Positions 7,095 to 7,280 of a stretch of DNA of 7,280 nt are shown in pieces (the first letter of the stretch is position 1; every line of letters begins with the position of its first letter). Under the pieces are notes generated by a model. The model ran no database searches. It saw only the letters and a program-made list of their open reading frames with translations, and was not told the origin of the DNA. Position numbers and translations under genes: made by a program. This DNA is from Clostridia bacterium (GTDB lineage: Bacteria; Bacillota; Peptococcia; Peptococcales; SKKY01): the NCBI GenBank assembly GCA_007123515.1, contig SKKY01000139.1, forward strand, positions 1 to 7,280, in the 5' to 3' direction.

Positions 7095-7123
7095 AGTATA
7101 ATACTTTTCGGTATTAATGTTAA
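7095..7123 (-). promoter_or_regulatory. Predicted promoter of the malic enzyme-ptb-buk operon
   Basis: Minus-strand TTAACA (7123-7118) and TATACT (7100-7095) are each one base from the sigma-A consensus and 17 nt apart. The predicted start near 7088 gives a leader of about 27 nt. The -35 lies at the centre of the 7111-7133 inverted repeat and coincides with the -35 position of the opposing lysR promoter. Confidence 0.65.
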
Positions 7124-7133
7124 ATATTAATAC
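7111..7133. promoter_or_regulatory. Perfect inverted repeat, candidate LysR-type operator
   Basis: GTATTAAT (7111-7118) and ATTAATAC (7126-7133) are perfect inverted 8-bp arms around a 7-nt AT-rich centre. The element lies between divergent mae and lysR genes and over the -35 region of both predicted promoters, where LysR-type regulators commonly bind. It does not show the strict T-N11-A at its symmetry centre, and it is AT-rich, so the assignment rests mostly on arm length and position. Confidence 0.5.
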
Positions 7134-7146
7134 GCTATGTTATAAT
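7118..7146 (+). promoter_or_regulatory. Predicted extended -10 promoter of the LysR gene
   Basis: The plus strand has a consensus TATAAT (7141-7146) preceded by TG at 7138-7139, that is the extended motif TGTTATAAT. The hexamer 17 nt upstream (TGTTAA, 7118-7123) is a poor -35, which extended -10 promoters tolerate. The start site near 7153 would fall inside the 7145-7159 palindrome, leaving a short leader to the ATG at 7172. Confidence 0.6.
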
Positions 7147-7159
7147 AGTTTAAAACTAT
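7145..7159. promoter_or_regulatory. 15-bp palindrome over the lysR transcription start
   Basis: ATAGTTTAAAACTAT is a perfect inverted repeat with 7-bp arms and one central base. It starts inside the lysR -10 and ends directly before the GGAGG (7160-7164). A protein bound here would block lysR transcription, so autorepression is possible. As an AT-rich palindrome it could also arise by chance; no regulator can be assigned from sequence. Confidence 0.4.
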
Positions 7160-7171
7160 GGAGGTGTAGTG

Positions 7172-7280
7172 ATGGACCTTAGGCAATTAGAATACTTTCA
7201 GATGGTCAGTCGCCTTAACAATGTAACAAGGGCTGCAGAAAGATTACATGTATCCCAGCCATCAATAACCGTTTCTATTA
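7172..7280 (+). CDS. LysR-family transcriptional regulator, N-terminal end only
   Basis: An open frame of 36 codons runs from the ATG at 7172 past the right edge. GGAGG (7160-7164) lies 7 nt upstream; a GTG directly before the ATG is in frame but closer to the site and less likely. The translation begins MDLRQLEYFQMVSRLNN and continues through RAAERLHVSQPSITVSI, the classic LysR winged helix-turn-helix, with the recognition helix around residues 28-36. The effector-binding domain is outside the window, so the ligand is unknown. Divergent placement next to the malic enzyme operon, with inverted repeats between them, makes it the likely regulator of that operon and of itself; this is inference from the usual habit of the family. 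Confidence 0.88.
   Translation, partial: MDLRQLEYFQMVSRLNNVTRAAERLHVSQPSITVSI

Noticed and set aside
7118..7133. Possible Rex (NADH-sensing) site near TGTTAA
   Set aside because: Only one half resembles the Rex consensus TTGTTAA-N4-TTAACAA; the second half does not match at the required spacing.

Overview
The window is low-GC DNA that looks like a chromosomal segment of a fermentative, anaerobic or facultatively anaerobic Bacillota (Firmicutes). This rests on AT-rich codons and spacers, strong AGGAGG-type ribosome binding sites, sigma-A-like promoters, GTG and TTG starts, rho-independent terminators, and gene content (pyruvate formate-lyase with its activase, a Ptb-Buk pair, a small malic enzyme). 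I cannot name the genus. I see no RNA gene, CRISPR array, insertion sequence or prophage piece. Genes fill almost all of it, and no gene-free stretch exceeds about 135 bases.

Layout, left to right. (1) Positions 1-673, minus strand: a NapH-type membrane polyferredoxin, cut off by the left edge. It has its own promoter (711-739) and a 15-bp CsoR-like palindrome (689-703) between the -10 and the start codon. (2) Positions 741-787: terminator of the next unit. (3) Positions 805-3751, minus strand: pflB followed by pflA, one base apart. (4) Positions 3806-3862: the terminator of the butyrate operon, with a near-consensus pflB promoter lying inside its hairpin. (5) Positions 3875-7061, minus strand: a tight operon in the order malic enzyme, ptb, buk (15-nt gap, then a 14-nt overlap). 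(6) Positions 7062-7171: a divergent control region with a promoter on each strand and two perfect inverted repeats. (7) Position 7172 to the right edge, plus strand: the N-terminal DNA-binding end of a LysR-type regulator.

Together the genes describe fermentative flow around pyruvate. Malic enzyme turns malate into pyruvate, CO2 and a reduced nicotinamide cofactor. PflB, activated by PflA, splits pyruvate into acetyl-CoA and formate. Ptb and Buk turn butyryl-CoA (or a related short acyl-CoA) into the free acid with ATP formation. The genes that would build butyryl-CoA are not in the window. The divergent LysR gene is the natural candidate regulator of the malic enzyme-ptb-buk operon.

The enzymes belong to known families and carry the expected catalytic residues, so I see no undescribed enzymatic system. 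The unusual content is in the spacers: the CsoR-like site before the polyferredoxin, the promoter nested in a terminator, the shared -35 region with its inverted repeat between mae and lysR, and the grouping of malic enzyme with Ptb-Buk.
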